From an uncultured candidate division WPS-2 bacterium (GTDB lineage: Bacteria; Vulcanimicrobiota; Vulcanimicrobiia; Vulcanimicrobiales; Vulcanimicrobiaceae), in assembly GCA_937927945.1 (NCBI GenBank), contig CALEYW010000080.1:57290-121289 (forward strand): a DNA stretch of 64,000 nt, written 5' to 3'. Of the stretch, positions 17,664 through 26,406 are shown piece by piece. The number at the start of each line of letters is the position of its first letter. Position 1 is the stretch's first letter. A program made the position numbers and the translations under genes. Below the pieces are notes generated by a model. That model made no database searches and was not told the origin of the DNA. It worked only from the letters and a program-made list of their open reading frames with translations.

Positions 17664-19765
17664 CGTTTGAGGAAGATTTGCTGGGTGTCGATGCGTGTTT
17701 CGCCGGGGAGGACGCCGCGGCGTTCGTAGCCGCCGTCGGAGCGCAGGATGCGTGTCTTGGCGTTGTCGGCGAGGTAGACGTCGAGGATGTCGTTGACGAT
17801 CGTCTCGCGCAGCAGCGGGTCGAAGACCGGGACGACCGTTTCCACGCGCCGATCGAGGTTGCGACCCATCCAGTCCGCGCTGCCGATGTAGACCTCGCGG
17901 TCGCCGCCGTTGGCGAACGCGAAGATGCGTGAGTGTTCGAGGAAGCGGCCGACGATGCTGCTCACCCGGATCGTCTCGCTCACGCCGGGGATCCCGGGCC
18001 GCAGCACGCACATGCCGCGCACGACCAGATCGATCGGGACGCCCGCGCGAGAGGCGCGGTAGAGCGCCTGCACGATGCCGGCGTCGCTGATCGCGTTGAG
18101 CTTCGCGACGATGCCGCTCGGACGCCCGGCGATCGCGTGTTCGGTCTCGCGATCGATCAGCTCCTCGAAGCCGGTGCGCAAGCCGGTCGGCGCGACCATC
18201 AATTGCTCGTAGTGGTCGGCTTTCGAGAAGCCCGTCAGCGCGTTGAACAGCTGCGAAGCGTCGGCGCCGAGGTCGGCGCGGCACGTGAAGAGGCTCAAGT
18301 CGGTGTAGATCTTCGCCGTCTTGTCGTTGTAGTTGCCCGTGCCGAAGTGCATGTACCGGCGAATGCCGTCCGGCTCGTCGCGCACGACCAGCGTCACCTT
18401 GGCATGCGTCTTGAGCCCGGGCAATCCGTAGACGACGTGCACGCCGACGCGCTCGAGCATGCGCGCCCAATGGATGTTGTTCTCTTCGTCGAAGCGCGCC
18501 TTGAGTTCGATCAGCGCCGCAACCTGCTTGCCGTTCTCGGCGGCGTCGACCAGCGCGCCGACCACCGGCGAGTTCCCCGACGTACGGTACAGCGTCTGTT
18601 TGATCGCCAGTACGTTCTTGTCGTTGGCGGCCTGCTGCACGAACTGCACGACGGGGTCGAACGACTCGTACGGATGGTGCAGCAGGAGATCGCCTTCGCG
18701 AATCGCGGCGAAGATGTCCGTCTGTCCGATCAGGCGCTTCGGAATCGCCGGCGTGAACGGCGGGTCGTGGAGCGCGGGCTCGTCGATGCCGACGATGGGC
18801 CACAGATCGTTGGTCCCCATCATGCCGGCGACTTCGTAGCAGTCGCCGCGGTCGAGCTCGAGCGCCTCGAGCAGTTTGTCGCGCAGCGCCTCCGGCATCT
18901 GCGGAACGACTTCGAGCCGCACCGGCTCGCCGAAGCGCCGTTTGCGCAGTTCCGACTCGATCGCGCGCAGCAGATCGTCGGCCTCGTCTTCCTGCAAGTC
19001 GAGATCGGCGTCGCGGGTGACCCGGAAGGCGTACGACGCGGTGACCCGCAGCCCGGGAAAGAGCGCCTCGAGGTTGTGTGCGATGATCTCTTCGAGCATC
19101 ACGAACCAGCGCTGGCCGGCGGGGGCCGAATCGACCGGCACGAAGCGCGGCAGCGAGCCCGGCACCTTCACCCGCGCGAAGTAATTGATCGGGCCGTCCG
19201 GCGTCTGCTCGTCGAGCTCGACCGCGAGCGAGATCGAGAGGTTCGAGATGTACGGGAACGGATGGCCCTTGTCGATCGCCAGCGGCGTCAGCACCGGGAA
19301 GACCCGCTCGTCGAAGTACCGGCGCATCGCGCGCTTGGTGTTCGAATCGAGCTGGGCATAGCCCAGGACGCGAATGCCGTGCCGTTCGAGCGACGGTAAG
19401 AGCTGGTGCTGCAGGCAATCCGACAGGCGCGCCAGCGACCGGCGCAGCCGCTGGCTCACCAGCGCGAGCTGCTCTTCGGGGAGCCGGCCGTCGTCGGAGC
19501 GCTTGTGTACCTCGGCCGCCATCTGCTGCATCAAGCCCGCGATGCGGATCATGAAGAACTCGTCGAGGTTGGTCCCGTAGATGGCGACGAACTTGAGCCG
19601 TTCCAGCAGCGGGTTCCGCTCGTCCAGCGCCTCTTCGAGGACGCGGTCGTTGAACTCCAGCCACGACGTTTCGCGATTGATGTAGAGCGAGGGATCGTCG
19701 AGCGCGATCGGTGCGGCCACCGCGGCGGGGCGGAGCTCGGCGCCGACCTGCGAACCGGTGAGCAT
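17648..19765 (-). CDS. ppk1: Polyphosphate kinase 1
   Basis: Reversibly transfers the gamma phosphate of ATP to inorganic polyphosphate. 705 residues, the standard PPK1 size. The N-domain starts at DPSLYINRETSWLEFNDRVLEEA with the NLDEFFMIR motif. The autophosphorylated histidine region is recognisable in YMHFGTGNYNDKTAKIYTD, and the second active-site region in RGMCVLRPGIPGVS and GRFLEHSRIFAFANGG. The ATG at 19765 gives a normal N-terminus; an upstream in-frame start at 19822 would overlap the divergent permease. No exopolyphosphatase gene is adjacent. Confidence 0.96.
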   Translation of the reverse strand: MLTGSQVGAELRPAAVAAPIALDDPSLYINRETSWLEFNDRVLEEALDERNPLLERLKFVAIYGTNLDEFFMIRIAGLMQQMAAEVHKRSDDGRLPEEQLALVSQRLRRSLARLSDCLQHQLLPSLERHGIRVLGYAQLDSNTKRAMRRYFDERVFPVLTPLAIDKGHPFPYISNLSISLAVELDEQTPDGPINYFARVKVPGSLPRFVPVDSAPAGQRWFVMLEEIIAHNLEALFPGLRVTASYAFRVTRDADLDLQEDEADDLLRAIESELRKRRFGEPVRLEVVPQMPEALRDKLLEALELDRGDCYEVAGMMGTNDLWPIVGIDEPALHDPPFTPAIPKRLIGQTDIFAAIREGDLLLHHPYESFDPVVQFVQQAANDKNVLAIKQTLYRTSGNSPVVGALVDAAENGKQVAALIELKARFDEENNIHWARMLERVGVHVVYGLPGLKTHAKVTLVVRDEPDGIRRYMHFGTGNYNDKTAKIYTDLSLFTCRADLGADASQLFNALTGFSKADHYEQLMVAPTGLRTGFEELIDRETEHAIAGRPSGIVAKLNAISDAGIVQALYRASRAGVPIDLVVRGMCVLRPGIPGVSETIRVSSIVGRFLEHSRIFAFANGGDREVYIGSADWMGRNLDRRVETVVPVFDPLLRETIVNDILDVYLADNAKTRILRSDGGYERRGVLPGETRIDTQQIFLKRYQAV

Positions 19766-19786
19766 GACTCGAGCCTCGTTCGGCAC

Positions 19787-20401
19787 GTGAGCGCGGACTT
19801 CATCGCCCACCTCGGCGCGCACGTCGTGCTGGCCGGCGCCGCGCTGCTCGTCGCCGCCGCGATCGGCATCCCGCTGGCGGGCGGGGCCGTCGACCGCCCG
19901 CTGCCGCGCGGGGTGTTGCTCGCCCTCGCCGGCGGCTTCCGGGTCGTCCCGTCGCTCGCGGTCCTGACGCTGACGATCCCCTTCCTGGGCTTGGGCTTCG
20001 CGCCCGCCCTGCTGGCCCTGGTCGTCCTGGCCCTCCCCCCGATTCTGGTGAACACGGACGTTGCGCTGCGTTCGGTCCCGAACGCGACGCTCGAGGCGGC
20101 CCGCGGGATGGGGATGACCGAACGCCAGGTCGGGACCCGCGTCCGCTGGCCGCTGGCCCTGCCGGTCGTCGCCGTCGGCGTGCGCACCGCCACGGTCGAG
20201 GTGATCGCCTCGGCGACGCTGGCCGCGTTCATCGGCGGCGGGGGCCTGGGCGACTACATCGTAAGCGGCCTGCAGACCGGGAACTTCCCCGAACTCCTCC
20301 TCGGCGCGGCATCGGTCGCCGTGCTCGCGATCCTCGCCGACGCCGCGCTCGGCGTCACGCAGCGCCGCCTTGCCCTCTCCCTCTCGCCCACGTCAGGATG
20401 A
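19787..20401 (+). CDS. Osmoprotectant ABC transporter permease 1 (OpuCB/OpuCD, YehW/YehY type)
   Basis: 204-residue inner-membrane permease with five or six hydrophobic stretches. The EAA loop is visible as ATLEAARGMGMTERQVGTRVRWPLALP, and the C-terminal FIGGGGLGDYIVSGLQTGN is typical of glycine betaine/choline/carnitine permeases. GTG start at 19787, only 21 bases from the divergent ppk1 start. It overlaps the next gene by 4 bases (ATGA). The substrate class comes from the neighbouring receptor. Confidence 0.9.
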   Translation: MSADFIAHLGAHVVLAGAALLVAAAIGIPLAGGAVDRPLPRGVLLALAGGFRVVPSLAVLTLTIPFLGLGFAPALLALVVLALPPILVNTDVALRSVPNATLEAARGMGMTERQVGTRVRWPLALPVVAVGVRTATVEVIASATLAAFIGGGGLGDYIVSGLQTGNFPELLLGAASVAVLAILADAALGVTQRRLALSLSPTSG

Positions 20402-21291
20402 CGATGACCGCACTGACCCGTGCCCGCGCGCTCGCACTTCTCGCCGCCGCACCGCTCGCCGCCTGCGGCAGCCGCGGCGACGCGATCAAGGTCGGCTCGA
20501 AGAACTTCACCGAGGAGCTGATTCTGGGCGAGCTGTACGCGCAATCGCTCGAGCACGCCGGCATCCCGGTCACGCGAAAGCTCGATCTCGGCACGACCGA
20601 CATCGCGCTGGCGGCGCTCAAGCGCGGCGAGATCGATCTCTATCCCGAATATACGGGGACGGCGCTGCTGAACGTGCTGCACTTGCCGCCCGACAGCGAT
20701 CCGAAGCGCTCGTATGCGACGGTGAAGAAGGCGTTCGCGAAACAGTACGACCTCGTCTGGCTCGATCCGGCGCCGTTCAACGACACGCAAGCGCTCGCCA
20801 CGACGCAAGCGATTGCCGGCAACTACGCGCTCGGGACGCTGAGCGATCTCGCGGCGAAGGCCGGCGATCTTCGGCTGGGGACGGTCCCGGAATTCCTGAC
20901 CCGCGCCGACGGCCTGCCGGGGCTGCAGAAGCGCTACGGCGGCTTCAAGTTCAAGGCCGTCAGAGTGCTCGACAACGGCCTCAAATACAATGCGCTGCAG
21001 CACGGCGACGTCGACGTCGTCGTCGCGTTTTCGACCGAAGGCCAGCTCAAGGCCGACGGCCTGATCGTGCTCGAGGACAACAAGCATCTCTTCCCGGTCT
21101 ATCAAGCCGCGCCGGTCGTGCGCCGCGCGGCGCTGAGCGCGAAGCCCACGCTCGCCGATCCGCTGAACAAGCTCGCGCCGCTGCTCGATACCGACCTGAT
21201 GCAAAACCTGAACCTGCAGGTCGAAGGATCGCAGAAACGCGAGCCCGCCGACGTCGCACGTGACTTCCTCAAGCAGCACGGCCTCGCCTAA
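20398..21291 (+). CDS. Osmoprotectant ABC transporter substrate-binding lipoprotein
   Basis: 297 residues. Lipoprotein signal with lipobox LAAC (LALLAAAPLAACGSRG), so it is membrane-tethered. The mature part begins IKVGSKNFTEELILGELYAQSLE, the hallmark of OpuCC/OsmF/ProX-like quaternary-amine receptors, followed by RGEIDLYPEYTGTAL. Ligand likely glycine betaine, choline or a related compatible solute; exact specificity not readable. It overlaps the permease before it and, by 32 bases, the ATPase after it. Confidence 0.92.
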   Translation: MTMTALTRARALALLAAAPLAACGSRGDAIKVGSKNFTEELILGELYAQSLEHAGIPVTRKLDLGTTDIALAALKRGEIDLYPEYTGTALLNVLHLPPDSDPKRSYATVKKAFAKQYDLVWLDPAPFNDTQALATTQAIAGNYALGTLSDLAAKAGDLRLGTVPEFLTRADGLPGLQKRYGGFKFKAVRVLDNGLKYNALQHGDVDVVVAFSTEGQLKADGLIVLEDNKHLFPVYQAAPVVRRAALSAKPTLADPLNKLAPLLDTDLMQNLNLQVEGSQKREPADVARDFLKQHGLA

Positions 21292-22087
21292 CGGCGGGGC
21301 GCGCGCCGGCGGCGCGCGCGTCGAGCTGGACGGCGTCGGCGTCCGCTACCCGAACGCACCCTTTCCGGCAGTCGACGGCGTCGACCTGACGATCGAAAGC
21401 GGTACGTTCGCGGTATTGCTCGGCCCGTCGGGCTGCGGCAAGAGCACGCTGCTGCGCACGATCAACCGGCTCGTGGAACCGACGACCGGGACGATCCGCA
21501 TCGACGGCGGCGAGATCCGGCAGCGTGACGCGACGGACCTGCGGCGCGGGATCGGCTACGTGATCCAGGCGGTCGGACTCTTCCCGCACTACACGGTCGC
21601 GCAGAACGTCTCGGTCGTCCCGCGCCTGCTGGGCTGGGAGCGCGAGCGCGTCGAGCGGCGCGTCGACGAACTGCTGCGGATGATCCGGCTCGACCCGGCA
21701 CGCTATCGCGATCGCAAGCCGCGCGAACTCTCCGGCGGCGAAGCACAGCGGGTCGGGGTCGCGCGCGCGCTGGCGGCCGAGCCGCGCGTGCTGCTGATGG
21801 ACGAGCCGTTCGCGGCCGTCGACGCGATCGTGCGCGCGTCGCTGCAAGACGAGATCGCGCGCGTCCATCGCGAGCTCGGCACGACGATCGTGTTCGTCAC
21901 CCACGACGTCGACGAAGCGCTGCGCCTCGCCGATCGCATCGTGGTGATGAACGCCGGGCACGTCGTGCAGACCGGCTCGCCCACCGAAGTGCTGGAACGT
22001 CCGGCCGATGCTTTCGTGCGCGATCTGGTCGGTGTCGACGCCGAGACGCGCCGCCTGGCGCTGGAACGCCCGCTCATCGAGCGATGA
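21260..22087 (+). CDS. Osmoprotectant ABC transporter ATP-binding protein (OpuCA-like, no CBS domains)
   Basis: 275 residues. Walker A GPSGCGKST, Q-loop VIQAVGLFPHYTV, signature LSGGEAQR, Walker B VLLMDEPFAAVD and H-loop VTHDVDEALRLADR are intact. It ends shortly after the ABC domain, so it lacks the regulatory CBS pair that many OpuCA proteins carry and that senses ionic strength. GTG start within the receptor gene. Its end overlaps the convergent HAD phosphatase gene by 14 bases. Confidence 0.92.
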   Translation: MTSSSSTASPNGGARAGGARVELDGVGVRYPNAPFPAVDGVDLTIESGTFAVLLGPSGCGKSTLLRTINRLVEPTTGTIRIDGGEIRQRDATDLRRGIGYVIQAVGLFPHYTVAQNVSVVPRLLGWERERVERRVDELLRMIRLDPARYRDRKPRELSGGEAQRVGVARALAAEPRVLLMDEPFAAVDAIVRASLQDEIARVHRELGTTIVFVTHDVDEALRLADRIVVMNAGHVVQTGSPTEVLERPADAFVRDLVGVDAETRRLALERPLIER

Positions 22088-22712
22088 GCGACGCGACCTC
22101 GGCCGGGGCGTGGAAGAGATGATCCGCGCCCGCCCCGTGCAGTTCGGCGACGCCGCCGTACCCCCACGCGGCGCCCCACGCGCGGATGCCGTTCGCACGC
22201 GCCGCGGCGATGTCGAGATGCCGGTCGCCGATGAGCGCGAGATCGTCCGCGCCCACGAGCCCTTCGGAGGCGAGCGCGTGCGCGAGCAGCTCGCGCTTGT
22301 CGATCCGCGTGCCGTCGAGCCCGCTGCCGTAGACCGCCGAGAACGTGCCGGCGATCCCGAACCGCTCCAGGATGGCCTGCGCGTACACCTGCGGCTTCGA
22401 CGTGCAGACGAACAGCCGAGCACGGCCCCGCAGCGCGGCCAGCATCTCCGGCACGCCGTCGTAGACGACGTTCTCGAACATCCCGATCGTGCCGTACCGC
22501 TCGCGGAAACGCTGCACGGTCGCATCGACGAGCGCCGCGTCCGCGAAACGCTCGCGCAGCGCGACCTGCAGCGGTGGTCCGATCATCGCGCGCACGTCGT
22601 CCTCGCCGAGCGGCGGCAGCCCCAGCGCGTCGAACGCGAACGCCAGCGACCGCGCCACGCCTTCGTACGGATCGGTCAGCGTGCCGTCGAGATCGAAGAA
22701 TATCGCTTGCAT
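22074..22712 (-). CDS. HAD-superfamily phosphatase (phosphoglycolate phosphatase-like)
   Basis: 212 residues with all HAD motifs: nucleophile and acid Asp in FFDLDGTLTD near the N-terminus, motif II TSKPQVYA, motif III Lys near IDKRELL, and motif IV IGDRHLDIAAA. An alpha-helical cap lies between motifs I and II, as in the Gph/PGP subgroup. ATG at 22712 (MQAIFFDLDG). It lies on the opposite strand inside the osmoprotectant operon: 3' end overlapping the ATPase gene, 5' end only 23 bases from the second permease. Substrate unknown. Confidence 0.9.
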   Translation of the reverse strand: MQAIFFDLDGTLTDPYEGVARSLAFAFDALGLPPLGEDDVRAMIGPPLQVALRERFADAALVDATVQRFRERYGTIGMFENVVYDGVPEMLAALRGRARLFVCTSKPQVYAQAILERFGIAGTFSAVYGSGLDGTRIDKRELLAHALASEGLVGADDLALIGDRHLDIAAARANGIRAWGAAWGYGGVAELHGAGADHLFHAPAEVASLIAR

Positions 22713-22735
22713 CGCCGCCCAGGATACCACACGGC

Positions 22736-23347
22736 GTGACGTACCTCGTCACACATCTCGGCCGGATCGGTACGCTGCTCGGCGAGCACGTGGTGCTCGT
22801 CGCGGTCTCGCTCGCCATCGCACTCGTGATCGCGCTTCCGTTGGGCGTCGTCGCAGCGCGCAACGCGCGCGCCGCCAACGTCATCCTCGGCTTCGCCGGC
22901 GTGCTCTACACGATCCCCAGCCTCGCGCTCCTGGCGCTGCTGGTCGCCGTGATGGGACTCGGTACGTCGACCGCGATCGTCGCGCTCGTCGTGTACGCCC
23001 AGATGATCCTGATCCGCGGGATCGTCGCCGGCTTGCGCGGCGTCGATCCCGCGCTGGTCGACGCCGCGCGCGGCCTCGGCTTCACCGCGCGGCAGACGCT
23101 GCTGCGGGTGGAATTTCCCGCCGCGCTTCCGGTTATGCTCGGCGGCGTGCGCGTCGCGGCGGTCACGCTGGTCGCGCTCGCGACGATCGCCGCCTGGATC
23201 AACGCCGGCGGGCTCGGCGTGCTGCTCTTCGAGGGAATCGCCACCGTCAACGCCGGCAAGATCGTCGCCGGCGCCCTCGCCGCTGCCGCCCTCGCGATCG
23301 CCGCCGACGCCGCCCTCCGCGCCTGCGAACGCCTGGCCCGCGCGTGA
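22736..23347 (+). CDS. Osmoprotectant ABC transporter permease 2
   Basis: 203-residue partner of the permease at 19.8 kb. EAA loop in DAARGLGFTARQTLLRVEFPAALPVMLGG; C-terminal INAGGLGVLLFEGIATVNAGKIVAGA is typical of the family. GTG start preceded by AGGA. It is separated from its three partner genes by the antisense HAD gene, so it needs read-through transcription across that gene or its own promoter in the 23-base gap. Confidence 0.9.
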   Translation: MTYLVTHLGRIGTLLGEHVVLVAVSLAIALVIALPLGVVAARNARAANVILGFAGVLYTIPSLALLALLVAVMGLGTSTAIVALVVYAQMILIRGIVAGLRGVDPALVDAARGLGFTARQTLLRVEFPAALPVMLGGVRVAAVTLVALATIAAWINAGGLGVLLFEGIATVNAGKIVAGALAAAALAIAADAALRACERLARA

Positions 23348-23366
23348 CATCCTGCATCGTCAAGTC

Positions 23367-23804
23367 GTGAAGCCGCTGTTCGTGTACGGTACGTTGCGCG
23401 ATGCGGCGTGGCGGCGGGCGATTCTCGGTGCGGACTATCCGTCGGCGCCGGCGACGCTGGCCGGTTGGCGGCGCATCGCGACGTCGTCGGGCTATCTGAC
23501 GATTCGCCGCACGCTGCCGTGGCTCGACGCCGCGCCGATCGAAGGCGCCCTCGTCGCGCTCGACGCGGTCGGTTGGGAGATCGCCGACGCGTGGGAGGAA
23601 GCACGCTACGAACGTGTCGAGGTCCGGGCGAATACGATGGACGGCGCGGTCGACGCGATCGTCTACGTCTGCGCCGAAGACGACGACGCGACGCCCGTCA
23701 ACGACGGTCGCCTCGCGCTTCTGTCGCGCGCGCACGTCGACGCCGCGATCGCCTCGTTCGAAGCGACGATGCGCGCTATCCGAGCCCGGGGACGACCTGC
23801 CTAG
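23367..23804 (+). CDS. Gamma-glutamylcyclotransferase (AIG2/GGCT-like) family protein
   Basis: 145 residues, GTG start. The N-terminal PLFVYGTLRD is the GGCT-fold substrate loop, followed by LAGWRRIAT and an acidic segment EGALVALDAVGWEIADAWEEARYERVEV that supplies the usual catalytic Glu position. Family members cyclise gamma-glutamyl amines or are uncharacterised; the substrate is not determined. Its 3' end overlaps the convergent MFS remnant by 29 bases. Confidence 0.85.
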   Translation: MKPLFVYGTLRDAAWRRAILGADYPSAPATLAGWRRIATSSGYLTIRRTLPWLDAAPIEGALVALDAVGWEIADAWEEARYERVEVRANTMDGAVDAIVYVCAEDDDATPVNDGRLALLSRAHVDAAIASFEATMRAIRARGRPA

Positions 23805-24588
23805 CCGCACCCGCGAACCACGCGTCGACCGCCGCGCTGAGCGCGCCGCAGGCGAACACGGCCGTGACCGCGGTGAACGCGAGCGCCGCGGTTTCGGCCC
23901 TGCGATCGGCCCGAGGGTACCGGGAAGGCTCGAGATCCAACAGCCGAGCGCACCGGCCACGAACGGCAGGATGAACGCGAAGCGGGCGCCGCGGCCCCGC
24001 AGCACCGGCACGACGCCGAGCGCGCCGGCGATCGTCGCGACGCCGAGTGCCGACCACACCATCGCGACGAGCGGCGGCGCGAGGCTGCGCGCAGCGAACG
24101 CCGCGACCGCGAACGTCGCGTAGCTGATGTACGCGACCCCGAACGCGGCATACGCGCATACGAAGAACGCGTTGCGAGGTCGCAGCACGTCGCGCCAGGT
24201 GAACGGCGCATCACCGTTCATCGCCGTTGCTTCAACGATGACGTGCGGCTTCAACCGGGTCGCAAGCAGCGCGAGCACGAGCGCCGCCAGCGCACCGGCC
24301 ACGGTCGCGACGCGCCAGCGCGACGGATCGCCCAGCGACCACGCGCCGGCCGGTGCCGAGACGATGAGACCCACTCCCGCGCCGCTCCAAGCGACGGCGC
24401 TGGCGAAGCCGCGCCGCGCGACCGGGACGCGCTCGAGCGTATCGGTGATCGCCGCCGCGACACCGACGCCGCTCGCGAGCCAAACGACCACGCGCGCGAC
24501 GCCAAGGACCACAACGCCCCCGGCGGCCGAGGCGGCCCGCGACGCCGCCACGATGATGGCCAGGGTGGCGCGCTGCCGCTGCAACCGG
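23776..24588 (-). pseudogene. MFS transporter remnant (YbfB/YjiJ-like), 5'-truncated and frameshifted
   Basis: About 270 residues of a major-facilitator protein. One frame reads hydrophobic helices from GGVVVLGVARVVVWLASGVG to PFVAGALGCWISSLPG; the C-terminus (AETAALAFTAVTAVFACGAL, then DAWFAGAARQVVPGLG) lies in a second frame. One extra G in the short G-run near 23898-23900 would join them as PIAGAETAAL. The first roughly 80-100 residues and the start are missing, because the remnant abuts the egtD stop. Two independent lesions make this a real pseudogene rather than only a read error. Confidence 0.7.
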
Positions 24589-25593
24589 TCAGGCGACGGT
24601 GAAGAGCGCGAGCGCGTAGCGCGCCGCCGCGTCCGTGTACGACGCCTTCTCGACGAAACCCGAACGCTTGCCGAGCGCCACGATCTCTTCGCGGCTGAAC
24701 TTGTAGGACGACTCCGTATGGATCGTTTCGCCTTTGGCGATGTCGATCTCGAGCTCCGCCGCCGGGATGCGCACGCGCTGCCGCCGTCTGCTGACGAGGA
24801 ACGAGCGCACCGCACCGCGGCGCTCGTTCCAGCGCGCCTGGAAGCGGAACGCGTCGAGCGCGAAATCGGCACCGAGCTCGCGATTCAGGCGCGCGAGGAG
24901 GTTCTTGTTGAAGGCCGCCGTCACGCCGGTCGGATCGTCGTACGCCAGCTCCAGGATCGTCGGGTCCTTCTTGAGGTCGTAACCGAGCAGAAAACCGTCG
25001 CCGGGTCGCAGCGCCGCGGCGAGCAGATCGAGCAGCTCGCGCGCATCGGCGGGTTCGAAGTTGCCGATGTTGGACCCGAGGAAGAGTGCGAGGACGCGAT
25101 CGCGCGTCACCAGACGCTTCTCGCGCAAGAGCGGAAAGTAATCGCTCGCGTAGGCGACGACGCGGAGCCGCTCGTAGGCGCCCGCCAGCGCCAGCGACGA
25201 CTCGGTGACGGCTTCGGCGGAGATGTCGATCGGATGAAACGTCATCGACCGCTGACGCTCGAGGATCGCGTCGATCAGCAGGCGCGTCTTGATCGCGCTG
25301 CCGCTGCCGAGTTCCACCAATTCGAGCGGTCCGTCGAAGGCGGCGACGATCTCGCGGCCGTACGTCGCGAGCAGGTCGCGCTCCACGCGGGTCAGGTAGT
25401 ACTCGGGGAGACGGGTGATCGCTTCGAACAGCGCCGAACCAAGATCGTCGTAGAAGTACTTCGGCGAAAGTCTCAGCGGGCGCGTGCCCAGGCTTGCGCG
25501 GACGTCTTCGGCGAACGTGGCGACCCGCGCTGGATGCGGATCGCGATGGAGCGCGAAGCGGTCCGATACCGCCCCCGGCGTCGTCGAAACCAT
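24589..25593 (-). CDS. egtD: L-histidine N-alpha-methyltransferase, ergothioneine biosynthesis
   Basis: 334 residues, typical EgtD length. Converts histidine to hercynine with three SAM. Signature segments: RLSPKYFYDDLGSALFEAITRLPEYYLTRVE, the SAM-binding LVELGSGSAIKTRLL, FHPIDISAEAV, LFLGSNIGNFEP, and C-terminal TESSYKFSREE. No egtB, egtC or egtE is adjacent, so the rest of the pathway must lie elsewhere or the organism makes hercynine only. It diverges from the dienelactone hydrolase pair with a 57-base gap. Confidence 0.95.
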   Translation of the reverse strand: MVSTTPGAVSDRFALHRDPHPARVATFAEDVRASLGTRPLRLSPKYFYDDLGSALFEAITRLPEYYLTRVERDLLATYGREIVAAFDGPLELVELGSGSAIKTRLLIDAILERQRSMTFHPIDISAEAVTESSLALAGAYERLRVVAYASDYFPLLREKRLVTRDRVLALFLGSNIGNFEPADARELLDLLAAALRPGDGFLLGYDLKKDPTILELAYDDPTGVTAAFNKNLLARLNRELGADFALDAFRFQARWNERRGAVRSFLVSRRRQRVRIPAAELEIDIAKGETIHTESSYKFSREEIVALGKRSGFVEKASYTDAAARYALALFTVA

Positions 25594-25650
25594 GTGCAGC
25601 GCCTAACCCCCGGTCTCGGGACGAGTTTGCAGCAAACTCCAGGAGGTACA

Positions 25651-26406
25651 GTGATCTCTCAATCGGTTACCATCGACGTCGCCGGCACCCCGATGCCCGC
25701 CTACCTGGCCCGGCCCGACGGAGAAGCTCCGCGGCCCGCTGTCATCGTGCTGCAAGAGATCTTCGGCGTCAACGCCGAGGTCAAGCGCATCACCGACCTG
25801 CTGGCCGGGGCCGGCTACGTCGGGCTGGCCATCAACTACTACCACCGTACGCATCCCAACCTCAACGAGCCCTATACCCCGGAAGGGCTCCAAGCGGGGT
25901 TCGCGGCGGCCGGCGCGGTGACGAAGGCCTCGCTGCGCAGGGACGTCGGGGCGGCGATCGATTGGCTCAACGCGCAGAGCTACGTGCGCCGGGACAACAT
26001 CGCGACCTGGGGCTTCTGTTTCGGTGGGACGGTCGCGTTCGTGACCGCGAACCTGCCCGGCCTGCGGGGCACGATCTGCTTCTACGGCGGCCATATCGCC
26101 TCGCCGCTGCCGAACGGCGAGCCGGCCGCGATCGAGGACGCCGCCGAGGTGCGGGTACCGTTACTGCTGACGTTCGGCGGGAAAGACGCCTACATCACCT
26201 CCGAGCACGTCGAGCTGATTCGAAAAGCGCTGACCGCCGCCGGGAAGAGTTTCGAGATCGTGGTCTACCCCGATCAAGATCACGCGTTCTTCCGGAACAG
26301 CGGTGCGCAGCTTGACGCGGCCGGCGATTCGCAAAGCCCGGCACTGCATGACGTCGCCGACGCCTGGAAGCGCGTGCAGAGCTTCCTGAGGGAGCATCTT
26401 GAATGA
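25651..26406 (+). CDS. Dienelactone hydrolase family protein, complete catalytic triad
   Basis: 251 residues, GTG start with a strong AGGAGG 6 bases upstream. Alpha/beta hydrolase of the carboxymethylenebutenolidase family. The triad is visible: nucleophile Cys123 in WGFCFGG, Asp179 in FGGKDAY and His211 in DQDHAFF; the assisting Glu36 is in LQEIFG. No signal peptide, so cytoplasmic. Substrates of this broad family range from dienelactones to other esters; there are no aromatic-degradation neighbours. Followed immediately (ATGA overlap) by a paralogue with a dead active site. Confidence 0.93.
   Translation: MISQSVTIDVAGTPMPAYLARPDGEAPRPAVIVLQEIFGVNAEVKRITDLLAGAGYVGLAINYYHRTHPNLNEPYTPEGLQAGFAAAGAVTKASLRRDVGAAIDWLNAQSYVRRDNIATWGFCFGGTVAFVTANLPGLRGTICFYGGHIASPLPNGEPAAIEDAAEVRVPLLLTFGGKDAYITSEHVELIRKALTAAGKSFEIVVYPDQDHAFFRNSGAQLDAAGDSQSPALHDVADAWKRVQSFLREHLE

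Noticed and set aside
17220..19664. 814-codon minus-strand frame overlapping ppk1 in another frame
   Set aside because: Repetitive Arg/Ala-rich translation; the polyphosphate kinase frame has all catalytic motifs.
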